Shown: positions 7,907 to 16,992 of the stretch, in pieces
Layout: every line of letters starts with the position of its first letter
Numbering within the stretch: position 1 is the first letter of the stretch
NCBI GenBank assembly: GCA_902792515.1
Contig: CADAZX010000004.1
Coordinates: 1 to 64,000 of the forward strand
Length of the DNA stretch: 64,000 nucleotides
From: an uncultured Ruminococcus sp.
GTDB lineage: Bacteria; Bacillota; Clostridia; UBA1212
Direction of reading: 5' to 3'
Translations under genes and position numbers: made by a program
The notes under the pieces: generated by a model
What the model saw: only the letters and a program-made list of their open reading frames with translations
The model's database searches: none
What the model was told of the DNA's origin: nothing

Positions 7907-9385
7907 ATGAAGATCGCGGGACTTGACATAGGCACCACAGGGTGCAAAATAACGGTTTTTGACGAAAACGGCGCGAAAACGGGCTCGGAGTACAGGGCGT
8001 ACCCTGCTTCGAGGCTGAAAAGCACGCACGAGCTCGACGCGTTCGCGCTGAGGGACAGTATTCTGGAGGTCGTCAAGGCCGCCGCGGAGCGCTTCCCTGA
8101 CATCAAAGGCATCGGAGTGACTTCGTTCGGCGAGTCGTTCATAGCCGCGGGAAGTGACGGAAATACGCTCAGGCCGCTGATGCTCTACACCGACCCACGC
8201 GGGGCGGAGGAGTGCGCGGAGCTTGTAAATAAGCTCGGAAGGGAAAAAATCGCGTCGATTACAGGCCTCAACCCCCACTCGATGTACAGCCTTCCCAAGC
8301 TGATGTGGATCGCGCGCAACGAGCCGGAGGTTTTCGCGAAAATCAAACACGTTTTTCTTGTCGAGGACTACGCGGTCTTTCTGCTGACGGGAAAGCGCGC
8401 CATAGACTACTCGCTCGCGACGCGGACGATGGCCTTCGACCTGAAGACGCTCAAATGGAGCGGCGAGATTTTCGGCGCGGCTGGAATCGACTCCTCGCTC
8501 TTTTCGGTACCTGTTCCGTCGGGAACCGCCGCCGGCACGGTCTCAAAGGAGGCGGCGGAAAAGACGGGCCTTTCGCGCGACGTGCTTGTTGTGGCGGTTG
8601 CGCACGACCAGGTGGCTGCGGCTGTCGGTGCGGGAGTGACTGAACCGGGAATCGCGGCTGAGGGCGCGGGAACGGTCGAGTGCATCACGCCGGTATATAA
8701 AGAGATCCCGTCCGGAACAAGCTTCCAGAACAACAACTACAACGTGGTCCCGTATTTCGGCTCGTACGTTGCGTACGCGTTTTCGTACACCGGCGGCGCG
8801 CTCCTTGAATGGTGCGTCGACAACGTATGCCGCGCGGAAAAGGAGGAGGCGCGGGCTGCCGGCATGAGCGTTCACGAATATCTGCAGCGCGGCTACAAAG
8901 GGCCCACGGGAATTCTGGTGCTTCCGCACTTCGCGGGGGCGGCGACTCCTTACATGGACAGCGGTTCGCGCGGTGTGATCGCGGGGCTCGACATGTCTAC
9001 GTCGGCGTGCGATATCTACTTCGCGTGCATGGAGGCGGTGGCGTACGAAATGCGCCTAAACATAGAGAAAATCTCGGAGTCGGGAATTAAGATCGAAAGG
9101 CTGGTCGCCACGGGCGGCGGCGCGAAATCGGCTCTCTGGACGAAGATCAAATCGGACGTCACGGGCCTTCCAATCGACGTTCTTGAGACCACAGAGGCGG
9201 GAACCGTCGGCTCCGCGATGCTCACCGGCGTCGCGACAGGCGTCTTCAAATCGCTTGAAGAGGCGCGCTCGAAAATGGTCGTGAAAACGTCGGAATTCGT
9301 CCCGGACCCGGAGACGCACGAGCGGTACGGCGAGATTTTCGAACGGTACAAAAAACTTTACGGCGCGGTTCGCCCGCTTGTGTGA
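7907..9385 (+). CDS. FGGY-family carbohydrate kinase
   Basis: The 492-residue protein is a sugar kinase of the FGGY (xylulokinase/fuculokinase/glycerol kinase) family. The phosphate-1 loop GLDIGTTGCKITVFD is at residues 5-19. The catalytic Asp lies in AVAHDQVAAAVGAG near residue 230. The adenosine-binding segment ATGGGAKSALW is near 405, followed by TTEAGTVGSAMLTG. It would phosphorylate the ketose made by the preceding isomerase-like enzyme. An 18-bp gap separates the two genes, so they are co-transcribed. ATG 7907 lacks a strong ribosome binding site, and an in-frame TTG at 7895 would add four residues; translational coupling may serve. The exact sugar is unknown. Confidence 0.88.
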   Translation: MKIAGLDIGTTGCKITVFDENGAKTGSEYRAYPASRLKSTHELDAFALRDSILEVVKAAAERFPDIKGIGVTSFGESFIAAGSDGNTLRPLMLYTDPRGAEECAELVNKLGREKIASITGLNPHSMYSLPKLMWIARNEPEVFAKIKHVFLVEDYAVFLLTGKRAIDYSLATRTMAFDLKTLKWSGEIFGAAGIDSSLFSVPVPSGTAAGTVSKEAAEKTGLSRDVLVVAVAHDQVAAAVGAGVTEPGIAAEGAGTVECITPVYKEIPSGTSFQNNNYNVVPYFGSYVAYAFSYTGGALLEWCVDNVCRAEKEEARAAGMSVHEYLQRGYKGPTGILVLPHFAGAATPYMDSGSRGVIAGLDMSTSACDIYFACMEAVAYEMRLNIEKISESGIKIERLVATGGGAKSALWTKIKSDVTGLPIDVLETTEAGTVGSAMLTGVATGVFKSLEEARSKMVVKTSEFVPDPETHERYGEIFERYKKLYGAVRPLV

Positions 9386-9408
9386 GAACAGAGAAAAGAG
9401 GTTAAAAA

Positions 9409-10326
9409 ATGAACAGAAAAATCGGAACACCGGAACAGCTTTGCGAGGCGCAGCGCGTGACAGTAAACGACGGACGCGGGGCAGGCGTCAGGCTTATTAA
9501 CGTCAGCAACGGAAAACTCAACTTTGTGCTCTCCGAGAGCAACTGCCTCGACATATTAAGGCTCTGGCACGGCGGCACGAACATCGGCTTCCTCACAAAG
9601 AACGGTCTTTACGGCGTGAAGGACGAGTTCCCGCACACGTTCCCCGCGGGAATGCTCTACACCTGCGGCCTTGACAACATCGGCGCGCGCGACGGATTTC
9701 CGATCCACGGCAGGCTCCACTCGATTCCCGCGGAGATCAACGCGATAAAAGCAGACGAAAAAGGCGTCAGAATTTCCGCGACGGTCCGCGACGCGGCGCT
9801 TTTCGGTGAAAACATGACACTTAACCGCGTTATCGAGACCGCATTCGGCAGCGGCACCGTCGTGATAACCGACACGCTCACAAACAACGCCTTCCGCACC
9901 GAAAACTACTGCATGCTCTACCACATCAACGGCGGCTACCCGCTTGTCGACGAGGGCGCTGAAATAATCTGCGACGCTCTGGAGTCAATCCCGAGAACGC
10001 CGTGGGCGGCAGAAAACAAGGCCCGTATGTTCCTTGTCGACGCCCCATGCGACAACGAGGAGGAAATGTGCTACTTCCACCGTCCGAGAAGGCCGGAAAT
10101 CTCCATTTTAAACCGTAAAATAGGGAAAAAACTGACGGTCAGATACTCGGACGCCACGCTGCCGGTGCTTGTCGAGTGGAAGAGTATGGGCAGCGGCGAC
10201 TATACGATCGGGCTTGAACCCGCCACGAGCTGGCTCGACGGCTATTTCGCGTACAGGCAGCTTGAACCCGGCGGGAGCGTCGTAAATTCGGTCTCGATTT
10301 CGGTCGAGGACGTCGAGAAAAGATAA
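9409..10326 (+). CDS. DUF4432-type aldose epimerase-like protein
   Basis: This 305-residue protein resembles the DUF4432 branch of the galactose mutarotase-like beta-sandwich proteins. Segments typical of that fold include GFPIHGRLHSIPAE (residues about 101-114), a middle YHINGGYPLVDEG with a His near the sugar site, and the late GLEPATSWLDGY. Such proteins are thought to interconvert anomers or to act on related sugar epimers. It lies third in the operon, 23 bp after the kinase, with AGAGG at 9397-9401. It probably supplies the right anomer of the sugar to the isomerase. Biochemical function in this subgroup is not firmly established. Confidence 0.8.
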   Translation: MNRKIGTPEQLCEAQRVTVNDGRGAGVRLINVSNGKLNFVLSESNCLDILRLWHGGTNIGFLTKNGLYGVKDEFPHTFPAGMLYTCGLDNIGARDGFPIHGRLHSIPAEINAIKADEKGVRISATVRDAALFGENMTLNRVIETAFGSGTVVITDTLTNNAFRTENYCMLYHINGGYPLVDEGAEIICDALESIPRTPWAAENKARMFLVDAPCDNEEEMCYFHRPRRPEISILNRKIGKKLTVRYSDATLPVLVEWKSMGSGDYTIGLEPATSWLDGYFAYRQLEPGGSVVNSVSISVEDVEKR

Positions 10327-10377
10327 AAACAGATGCCGGAGCGCGTGAGCAGCCGGCGTGACAGGGAGTATGGAATA

Positions 10378-11214
10378 ATGATAGTATCACTGAAAGAAAT
10401 CATGGCTTATGCCGAAGAAAACAAATGCGCTGTCGGCGCCTTCAACACGCCGACGCTTGAGAGTCTGAACGCGGTCATTTCCGCCGCGGAGGAGCTTGAC
10501 GTGCCCGTAATCATCAGTCACGCGGAGCTTCACGAGCCGTGGGCGCCGCTTGACGTGATCGGCCCGCATATGGTGCTGGCCGCGAAAAACGCGCGTGTGC
10601 CCGTCTGCGTTCACCTCGATCACGGAGAGCATTTTGACTACATAAAGCGCGCAATCGAGCTCGGTTTTACGTCGGTCATGTACGACGGTTCCGCCCTCGA
10701 GTACTCCGAAAACTCCGCGAACACATTTTCGATAACCGAATACGCGCACGCACTGAACGTCGACGTGGAGGCGGAGATCGGGGCGCTGGCGTCGAGAGAA
10801 GACGGACACCACTCCGGAGGCGCGGTTTACACCGACCCGGAACTCGCGCAAAGATTTGTGGAAGACACGGGCATCGACGCTCTCGCGGCCTCGTTCGGCA
10901 CCGCCCACGGCATCTACAAAGAAAAGCCGAAACTGGACTTCCCGAGAATCGAAAAGATCCGCGAACTGACCGGCCTTCCTCTCGTCATGCACGGCGGAAG
11001 CGGCGTCAGCCCGGAGGACTACAGGCGGTCAATCGAGTGCGGGATAAGGAAGATCAACTACTACTCGTACATGGCGCGCGAAGGCGTTTTCGCAGCGAAA
11101 AAACTCATCGAAGAGAACCCGGGGCTGACGTACTTCCACGAGCTCGCGGCGGAGGCGGAGAAGGCGATGAAGGCCGACGCGATGAAGGCGATGAGGGTTT
11201 TTTCCGGGAAATGA
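10378..11214 (+). CDS. Class II ketose-phosphate aldolase
   Basis: The 278-residue enzyme belongs to the zinc-dependent class II aldolases of the fructose-/tagatose-bisphosphate type. The motif HLDHG at residues 79-83 supplies catalytic Asp81 and zinc ligand His82. His177 (FGTAHG) and His205 (VMHGGSG) complete the zinc site. It would cleave a phosphorylated ketose into dihydroxyacetone phosphate and an aldehyde, completing the isomerase-kinase-aldolase route. ATG 10378 is chosen for the GGGAG 8-9 nt before it; an upstream in-frame ATG at 10333 has none. Family relatives usually need a bisphosphate, but only one kinase is present here, so a ketose-1-phosphate substrate is plausible. Confidence 0.9.
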   Translation: MIVSLKEIMAYAEENKCAVGAFNTPTLESLNAVISAAEELDVPVIISHAELHEPWAPLDVIGPHMVLAAKNARVPVCVHLDHGEHFDYIKRAIELGFTSVMYDGSALEYSENSANTFSITEYAHALNVDVEAEIGALASREDGHHSGGAVYTDPELAQRFVEDTGIDALAASFGTAHGIYKEKPKLDFPRIEKIRELTGLPLVMHGGSGVSPEDYRRSIECGIRKINYYSYMAREGVFAAKKLIEENPGLTYFHELAAEAEKAMKADAMKAMRVFSGK

Positions 11215-11289
11215 ACGGATGTTGCCCTTTTACGAATCGGAAGGGTAGATTTAATTTAGAATTATACTTTAATGCGCGATCGCGCACCG

Positions 11290-11330
11290 CAAAACAGCTT
11301 CGAGGTCATAATCCCGGGGCTGTTTTGTTT
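11290..11330 (+). terminator. Terminator-like element, copy 1
   Basis: Perfect 9-bp arms CAAAACAGC (11290-11298) and GCTGTTTTG (11319-11327) are followed by TTT. The loop TTCGAGGTCATAATCCCGGG is nearly the same as in the elements at 14824 and 16993. It terminates the sugar operon and opens the accessory block. A 12-bp palindrome GCGCGATCGCGC lies just before it (11274-11285). Confidence 0.75.
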
Positions 11331-11428
11331 CTGCGGCGACCAAACCGCCAGGCCTGTGCAATTACGACCTTACGTACGATTCATCCGATTGCCCATGTAT
11401 TTTTCAAAAAAAATCGAAAAAAACCGAA

Positions 11429-11475
11429 AAAGTGACAATTTGTCACTTTATTCGGGCGGATTTGCCCTGTATAAT
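11429..11475 (+). promoter_or_regulatory. Palindromic operator and promoter of the XRE/sigma-4 gene, copy 1
   Basis: A perfect 10-bp dyad with one central base, AAAGTGACAA-T-TTGTCACTTT, spans 11429-11449. TATAAT is at 11470-11475. The palindrome covers the -35 position, so a bound protein would block or position RNA polymerase. The XRE protein encoded 18 bp downstream is the obvious candidate ligand. The same 104-bp module recurs at 17090-17192. Confidence 0.78.
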
Positions 11476-11493
11476 ACTTGACGGAGGCATTGT

Positions 11494-11943
11494 ATGAGCT
11501 TAGACGTCGGCGAAAAAATCAAAAATCTCAGGATCGATAAAGGCTTGACGCAGGATGAACTTGCAGAGAGACTTAACGTATCGCGTGCTTTGGTCTGCAA
11601 GTGGGAAATCGGCAGCAGGCTGCCTGCGTACAGTGTTCTTGAAGAGCTTTCGGCTATTTTTGACGTCGATTCCGAGTTGCTGATTCTTGCCGACGCGACT
11701 GTTTACGAGGATCTTGATACCTGCATTCCGGCAAACATGGATTCCCGGCAGGCCTCCGAACTGATAAGCGATTTTGCCAGAGCTCTCGGCGAAAAGGACG
11801 CAGAATTATTTAAAATGAGATACATAGCTTTTATGGACTCAAAGACAATTGCCCGCAAGCTGGGAAAGTCTTACGGGACTGTTAGAAACAGACTGACGGT
11901 ACTAAGAAAGAACTTAAGGGCGTTTTTGGAAAGGTGTGTTTAA
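11494..11943 (+). CDS. XRE-family HTH fused to a sigma-70 region 4-like HTH
   Basis: The 149-residue protein carries two DNA-binding modules. Residues 6-62 form an XRE/Cro-type helix-turn-helix (IKNLRIDKGLTQDELAERL, then VSRALVCKWEIGSRLP). Residues 85-145 resemble sigma-70 region 4 (LGEKDAELFKMRYI, then SKTIARKLGKSYGTVRNRL). There is no region 2, so it cannot recognise a -10 box like a normal sigma factor. It could repress its own promoter through the palindrome upstream or act near the -35. GGAGG at 11483-11487 supports ATG 11494. The next gene starts 2 bp after its stop and encodes a membrane protein, an arrangement typical of sigma/anti-sigma pairs. Confidence 0.85.
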   Translation: MSLDVGEKIKNLRIDKGLTQDELAERLNVSRALVCKWEIGSRLPAYSVLEELSAIFDVDSELLILADATVYEDLDTCIPANMDSRQASELISDFARALGEKDAELFKMRYIAFMDSKTIARKLGKSYGTVRNRLTVLRKNLRAFLERCV

Positions 11944-11945
11944 TA

Positions 11946-13787
11946 ATGAAAAGAAGCGAGTTGTATGATGTGATAGCGGGTCTTGACGAAAAACTGCAGG
12001 AGGACGCGTACGAGCTGAAGAACAGGCCGAAGAAAGGCGTGTTCAACAAGAAGGCGGTTGCGGCGATTGTCGCGTCGGTGACGCTGGTTTTAGTGGCGGC
12101 GGTTATACTGACGGTTTTCGGGCTCCGACAAAAGCAACACGGAATTCCCGGCACAGAACCCGGAGAACAGATGATCAATGCTCCGGAAACGGAGAATACC
12201 GCCCAGGCTTTTCCTACGGAAGACCCCGCATTTCCGCCGGTGACGGAAAATCCTGCGCTTTCGCCTGTTGACGGCAATTCCTCGCTGAAAATCAGGAAGC
12301 TTTCGTACAGCGGGCTCGAGGATCTGGTTTTTACGCTTAACACCGAAAACTTCGGCGCGCGGCTCATTTCCGCCAAGGCCAGGGGCGTTCACGAAAACTG
12401 CAGCGGCGTGTTTTACGACCCGGTTTCCGGAGAAATCATATGCTTTGAGCACGAATTCCTGAAGGCGTCGGGAGTGACATTGCCGGAGGACTATCATCCC
12501 GCTTTTTATCCCGACTGCGTTAACGGTAAGCTTGTTGCCGTCGAGGTGAAGGACGCGCTGTTACATAATACGGACATTTGGATAATGGACCGGGATTCGG
12601 GCGCCGCGCTGCATATCGATCTGCCGGAGGGATGTTCGGATTACACCGAAATCGGTCTTTCCTACCGCTGTCTTTCTGACGGAATACTGTGCGTGAGCGT
12701 CAATTCCAAAACCGGAAGACATTGTGTCCGTTTTTACAACGTCAACACGGGAGAGGCGGTCGACAGGTTTGAAAACGGTGAAACATCGTTCATTGCCGGC
12801 GGATTCCTGTCCGGCGACGTTCTGGAAATATGCGACAGCGACGGATTCTGTTTCTACAACGTCAAAACCGGAGCCAAGGCCAAAATCACGGGAGAGTACA
12901 ATTACTGCTTCTCCGGGAAGGTTTATTCGGTCAAGGGCTGGGGCGGGGCATACCATAAGGATGTCGTTGTCGCGGCTTATGACGCCGAAACCGGCGAAGC
13001 GCTCGAGAATGAAAACGTGCTTGTTCAAACATTCCTTGAAGGCGGAAAACCCGCAATTCTGCTGAAAAATTCAACGACCGGTGAAGAAACGGTTATCCTG
13101 GAGGATATTATCTGGAACTGCTGCGGATGGTCCAAAGATTATTCCTGCTTCTACGCATATTCCGAAAAAAGCGGAAAGATAATCTGCTACTATACGGGAT
13201 TGCAAACGTGGAGCACCGCTGTCATAGAAAGCGCAGACAGAACGCCGGTTGTTATTGACGGAAAGACCTACGCGGTCTACGCAAATTACTCGCTGGCAAT
13301 TGGAGAAACGCAGGGGGAAGTTACGGTCTACTATGCAAGAACGTTGAAGGAAGTTAAAGAGGCGCCTGATGCCGGGCCGGACGATTCCCCTTATTTGAGA
13401 GAGTACCGTGATATCCAATTCAGGAACTTCGCCGACGAGAGGAGTTTTGAGTACGCGAACAAAAACGGTATAAATCTTCACGACGGATACGTCAACGGCA
13501 CAACAATAAACGATATGAATCTTCTCAAAGACGTAATTCTGGAATGCCTTGAGAATAAAGGGCCTCTTTACGAGCCGGACGATCCCGAAAACGCGGAATA
13601 CGTTATGATCGGTCATCTGATCTGCGGAAGCCTGCGCATCATCTTCTACGAATGCGGGAACGACCTCTGCATATCCATGCCGCGTAACGTTTCGCCTTTA
13701 GAGGAGTACGACAGCGCCGCGTATGAGTTCCCGAGAGAAGTGTTTCAGAGCATCGAGGCAAGATTGATAAACAACAATGCGGGATAA
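11946..13787 (+). CDS. Single-pass membrane protein, likely partner of the XRE/sigma-4 protein
   Basis: This 613-residue protein has a short cytosolic N-terminus (MKRSELYDVIAGLDEKLQED..., about 40 residues) and one membrane helix at about 41-63. An extracytoplasmic Pro/Thr/Glu linker spans about 70-110. A beta-rich domain of over 480 residues follows, with repeated aromatic-strand motifs suggestive of a propeller-like sensor. A short acidic N-terminal segment of the xxLDEKxxEDA kind is often seen in Clostridial proteins encoded next to sigma-like regulators. By that analogy, and from the 2-bp spacing to the preceding gene, an anti-sigma-like or co-sensor role is inferred. ATG 11946 is used; an in-frame GTG at 11934 overlaps the upstream gene. 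No enzyme motif is visible. Confidence 0.78.
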   Translation: MKRSELYDVIAGLDEKLQEDAYELKNRPKKGVFNKKAVAAIVASVTLVLVAAVILTVFGLRQKQHGIPGTEPGEQMINAPETENTAQAFPTEDPAFPPVTENPALSPVDGNSSLKIRKLSYSGLEDLVFTLNTENFGARLISAKARGVHENCSGVFYDPVSGEIICFEHEFLKASGVTLPEDYHPAFYPDCVNGKLVAVEVKDALLHNTDIWIMDRDSGAALHIDLPEGCSDYTEIGLSYRCLSDGILCVSVNSKTGRHCVRFYNVNTGEAVDRFENGETSFIAGGFLSGDVLEICDSDGFCFYNVKTGAKAKITGEYNYCFSGKVYSVKGWGGAYHKDVVVAAYDAETGEALENENVLVQTFLEGGKPAILLKNSTTGEETVILEDIIWNCCGWSKDYSCFYAYSEKSGKIICYYTGLQTWSTAVIESADRTPVVIDGKTYAVYANYSLAIGETQGEVTVYYARTLKEVKEAPDAGPDDSPYLREYRDIQFRNFADERSFEYANKNGINLHDGYVNGTTINDMNLLKDVILECLENKGPLYEPDDPENAEYVMIGHLICGSLRIIFYECGNDLCISMPRNVSPLEEYDSAAYEFPREVFQSIEARLINNNAG

Positions 13788-13814
13788 GTTATTCGAGAAG
13801 GAGAGTAGGATGTA

Positions 13815-14792
13815 ATGAAAACGAGATGCTTTTTTCTTCTACTATCAGCAACTATTATTCTAACTGTTCTCGTAACATCGTGCAAGACTACGCTGAACGG
13901 ACAGAAATGCTTCCTTCTTGACGAGTCGGACCTGAATGCTTTTGACGTCAGTTCATGGGCAGACCATAATCACAACGTTTCACGCTACAAAACCAAATAT
14001 GGGGAACCTTTTGTCTTGGATGACATGCCGAAGACGCTTACAATAGAGTTTATGGGGAAAAAGTATAGCGGGGATTACTACGCAAGTAACTATTTTGGAG
14101 ATGATATAGCCTCCGACTATCACGGAGATGCTTGTTATTTCGAGGTTATAGGAAGTAATGAACCTATTCATATCACATTTAAGATTCAGAACCATCCAAT
14201 ATTAAAAAGCGATCCTACACCATTGATTGATGACGAAGTTTTAATTTCAAAGGCAAACGAAATATTTGAGACGTACCGTTCGGACTTGAGTTATTACTAT
14301 TCTGCGCCAACAGTCGTGGTTGTTGATTATTTTGAAGATGCTGACTCGTTCCTGAGAGAATACAGAGTTGAATATCGTTATCGCGATGAACGGGTAAAGA
14401 ATCAAGGCGGTTTTTACGTCAATTTCACAGGACAAGGGGAACTTAGGTCTTCGTCTATCGGAGCTTTGTCGACAGCGGCTAAACTCGTTATAGACCGAAA
14501 CATTACTTTTGATTTGGAAAAGATTAAAGCCGAGGTTCTTGAACAGTGCGAACCGGTCGCTAAGAGTTTTGAAACACGTTCCGACAGAGAATTGAAGGAG
14601 ATCAGCATTGACGAAGGAACGATTAACTTTGTATATGTCGACAACGTGTGTCATGTGGGTCTGTACTCAAAAGTGACGTTTCATTATATACAAGAATATC
14701 CTGATGAGTTCATAGAGAATGGGAGGCTAAGTCCGGACTGCAAGTTTGCGGAAGAAATGAAAACGTTGGAGTTTGTAACAATTTTGAATTAA
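13815..14792 (+). CDS. Lipoprotein, type A (first copy)
   Basis: The 325-residue protein begins with a lipoprotein signal peptide ending in VTSC, with the lipid-modified Cys at residue 23. The mature part is soluble, beta-rich and acidic, and matches no family I know. It shares an overall pattern with the protein at 15949-16854: an early GKKYSGDYY-like strand matching GEEYTGIYQ there, a middle helix with KANEIFETYRSD, then a VNFTGQGEL/VSVNTDGVI-type strand and a charged helix. I infer a common ancestor. It starts 27 bp after the membrane protein and is probably in the same transcript. Codon use becomes much more AT-rich from here. Confidence 0.75.
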   Translation: MKTRCFFLLLSATIILTVLVTSCKTTLNGQKCFLLDESDLNAFDVSSWADHNHNVSRYKTKYGEPFVLDDMPKTLTIEFMGKKYSGDYYASNYFGDDIASDYHGDACYFEVIGSNEPIHITFKIQNHPILKSDPTPLIDDEVLISKANEIFETYRSDLSYYYSAPTVVVVDYFEDADSFLREYRVEYRYRDERVKNQGGFYVNFTGQGELRSSSIGALSTAAKLVIDRNITFDLEKIKAEVLEQCEPVAKSFETRSDRELKEISIDEGTINFVYVDNVCHVGLYSKVTFHYIQEYPDEFIENGRLSPDCKFAEEMKTLEFVTILN

Positions 14793-14823
14793 CCCCCTTT
14801 TTGTGGGAGTAGAGTGTGGTGGA

Positions 14824-14865
14824 AGCAACCTCGAAATCAAATTCCCGGGACTGTTGTCTTTTGTT
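14824..14865 (+). repeat. Terminator-like element, copy 2 (degenerate)
   Basis: AGCAACCTCGAAATCAAATT then CCCGGGACTGTTG matches the loop and right arm of the elements at 11290 and 16993, but pairing is poorer (CAAC/GTTG). A preceding GAGTGTGGTGGAAGCA matches the 3' flank of the type A' gene at about 16866. No copy of the palindromic promoter follows. Confidence 0.6.
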
Positions 14866-14937
14866 TGACAAAGAATTCAAGATTGAATGAAAGGTCAAAA
14901 TGAAGTGTCATAGTTATTTGTAACTAGGGAGGCAATT

Positions 14938-15831
14938 ATGAAAAGAAGATTATTAGTATTGTTTATAGCTCTTTCGTTGGTATTATTTATTCTTTCTGGC
15001 TGTACTAAGCGTTACAAGAAGGTTTCGTTAAGTGATGACTTCTCTTTGAGAGAAATGCTGATGCGGTATATCAATAACGATACCGCGGTTGATTATTGCG
15101 CGGAAAGGGTTTTTCCGGACACGCTTCCAATGTATCAGATCAGCCCAAGAAATATAACTGATAGTGAATACCGTGAGACGTTAGAAATGCTGGGTATAAA
15201 GGAGACTGAACTGCCGAAACAATGGATCAACCTTGACGGCAATAAGCTTAAAATCGATCTTGACGATATTTTTACTAGCTCCAGAGGATACTTTGACATG
15301 ACGGAAGAAGAACTGGAGAAAAAAGCGAGAGAAATATTTGCGAAACTACCGTTTGTACATGGGGAGTATGAATACATAGGAATGCGCGCCACGTATAAAA
15401 CCACGGATTCGGAGGGAGAACATATTCGCAGCGCTGCGGGGTGTTTTTGCCGGGTTGTCAATGGAATCAGAGTGGTTGGTGGACATGATTCCTGCTATTT
15501 ATATTTTGACGGATCAGGCCTTGTTTCGCTCGTTGCCGAACTGTATGATTATGAAGAAATTGGCTCGATGAAAGTTATCCCGATTCAACGTGCTATTGAA
15601 AGAATAACAAGTCCGGATAGCTTCAGCGTAGAGGAAGCCTCTGCTCAAATCGGTGTCGCAAAGACGTTAAAAGTAGAGACCGCTGTGATTCGATACGTCA
15701 ACCAATTGTCGCAAGGCTGCGAAATACTCGAACCTGTTTATTATTTTAGGGGGTCAGCATTTGATTCCGCTGGAAGCAACGCCGTCTTTGCTTCGGCTGT
15801 TATTGCTATTCCCGATTCTTTCTTGGAATAA
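14938..15831 (+). CDS. Lipoprotein, type B (first copy)
   Basis: The 297-residue protein has a lipoprotein signal peptide ending in LSGC (Cys22). Its C-terminal half has a layout seen in PepSY/YycH/YycI-like extracytoplasmic regulatory domains. A VVNGIRVVGG-type strand is followed by YLYFDGSGLVSLVAELYDYEE and then a helix PIQRAIERI. After these come a strand of the VIRYVN kind and a final LEPVYYFRG. The protein at 17249-18166 has the same order of elements, so the two are probably paralogues. GGGAGG at 14926-14931 gives a strong translation start. Whether it has its own promoter is unclear. The specific function is unknown. Confidence 0.75.
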   Translation: MKRRLLVLFIALSLVLFILSGCTKRYKKVSLSDDFSLREMLMRYINNDTAVDYCAERVFPDTLPMYQISPRNITDSEYRETLEMLGIKETELPKQWINLDGNKLKIDLDDIFTSSRGYFDMTEEELEKKAREIFAKLPFVHGEYEYIGMRATYKTTDSEGEHIRSAAGCFCRVVNGIRVVGGHDSCYLYFDGSGLVSLVAELYDYEEIGSMKVIPIQRAIERITSPDSFSVEEASAQIGVAKTLKVETAVIRYVNQLSQGCEILEPVYYFRGSAFDSAGSNAVFASAVIAIPDSFLE

Positions 15832-15948
15832 TCAAAGAAAGGGACTGCGTCGAAAAAGTGATACAAGACATCGATTATTTTCACTTAGCAGATTCTCTAA
15901 CATTGTTTATATTGCGTACGGAAATGTATAAAGGGAGGTAAGTGGCAA

Positions 15949-16854
15949 ATGCTAAAGAGATTATTGTTCCGAGTCTTACAATTATTGCTCTGTTGTTCTT
16001 TTCTATTTGGTTTATGTTCCTGTAGCAGTAAAAAGGGAGGACTTCTATTGTCCGGAGTATCGGAGAACGGACTTGTTTCGATTACATACAAAAATGAAAT
16101 ATTATTGTCATCAAATAATTATGAAGATCGCAACCTTGCCGAAACAACCTACAGCATAAACCTATACGGGGAAGAGTATACGGGAATTTACCAAAGAACA
16201 ATTATTTATCCGTATTATAGGTGCGCTGTGGATAAATATGAATGCTGGGAAGACGGTAGGTTTATATTAAGCTTTTTAATTAACAGATATTCTAAGCAAC
16301 TAACGTCTTTCCGTTTCTCAGTTGATAACTATTATTGCGCAACCGACAAAAACACCGGTAAGTCATATGAAGAATGCCGGCAGATTGCAATTCAAAAGCT
16401 GTACGAATATGATCGCGATAGCGTTTTCACAGAAGAGGAAATACAGGACAATTATTTGAAAAATATCTATAAATTTATGTTTGTAAAAACGATTGACGGG
16501 GTAGAGTCCAGTGCGAGAATTATTGTTTCGGTGAACACCGATGGTGTAATCGTTAGGTTTGATACGACGACGATGCCTTCTTTTAACAACATTGGAACAA
16601 AAGAGCAGAGGCTAAAAAATATAGATGAGTCAAATCTGAACGAACAAATCGAAAGCAAGCTTTCGGAAATTCTGGAGGGTGAAAACTATGAAAAATGGGA
16701 GATATACAACCGAACCTTGCATATATTGAAAGACGGTTCGCCTTGCATTGAATACGACATTCGAGTTATATTAAATACCTATGAAGTTGAAGTTGAAGAA
16801 TCGATTGAAAAAGCAGAAAACCGGGTTGGACTAAGATTTATAAAGATGTTGTAG
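15949..16854 (+). CDS. Lipoprotein, type A' (second copy)
   Basis: The 301-residue protein has an N-terminal hydrophobic segment followed by Cys residues (GLCSCSS), most likely a lipoprotein signal with Cys25 or Cys27 modified. The mature domain resembles that of 13815-14792 in the order of strands and helices, with SINLYGEEYTGIYQ early and VSVNTDGVIVRFDT later. GGGAGG at about 15934-15939 is a strong binding site 9 nt upstream of the ATG. It is followed by the third terminator-like element. The AT-rich composition is unlike that of the flanking core genes. Function is not recognisable from sequence. Confidence 0.72.
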   Translation: MLKRLLFRVLQLLLCCSFLFGLCSCSSKKGGLLLSGVSENGLVSITYKNEILLSSNNYEDRNLAETTYSINLYGEEYTGIYQRTIIYPYYRCAVDKYECWEDGRFILSFLINRYSKQLTSFRFSVDNYYCATDKNTGKSYEECRQIAIQKLYEYDRDSVFTEEEIQDNYLKNIYKFMFVKTIDGVESSARIIVSVNTDGVIVRFDTTTMPSFNNIGTKEQRLKNIDESNLNEQIESKLSEILEGENYEKWEIYNRTLHILKDGSPCIEYDIRVILNTYEVEVEESIEKAENRVGLRFIKML

Positions 16855-16992
16855 CTTAGAACTGGAGTGTAGTGGAAAAGCATCAGTGGGTTCGACAGCG
16901 CCTTGTGATGTTTTCCCACCAAAGTATCGCTACCATCAGGTCCGTGTGAGAGTTCTCTCATACAGGTTCAAGCCGGCGGCCGTGCGCTACTA

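Noticed and set aside
6935..8350. Minus-strand open frame across the isomerase-like and kinase genes
   Set aside because: It spans two conserved genes on the other strand and has no recognisable domain or ribosome binding site.
16927..16985. tRNA-like stretch with GGTTCAAG and a TGAGAG-TT-CTCTCA hairpin
   Set aside because: No 7-bp acceptor stem, no D or anticodon arm in register and no 3' partner pairing for the T-arm. At best it is a decayed fragment.
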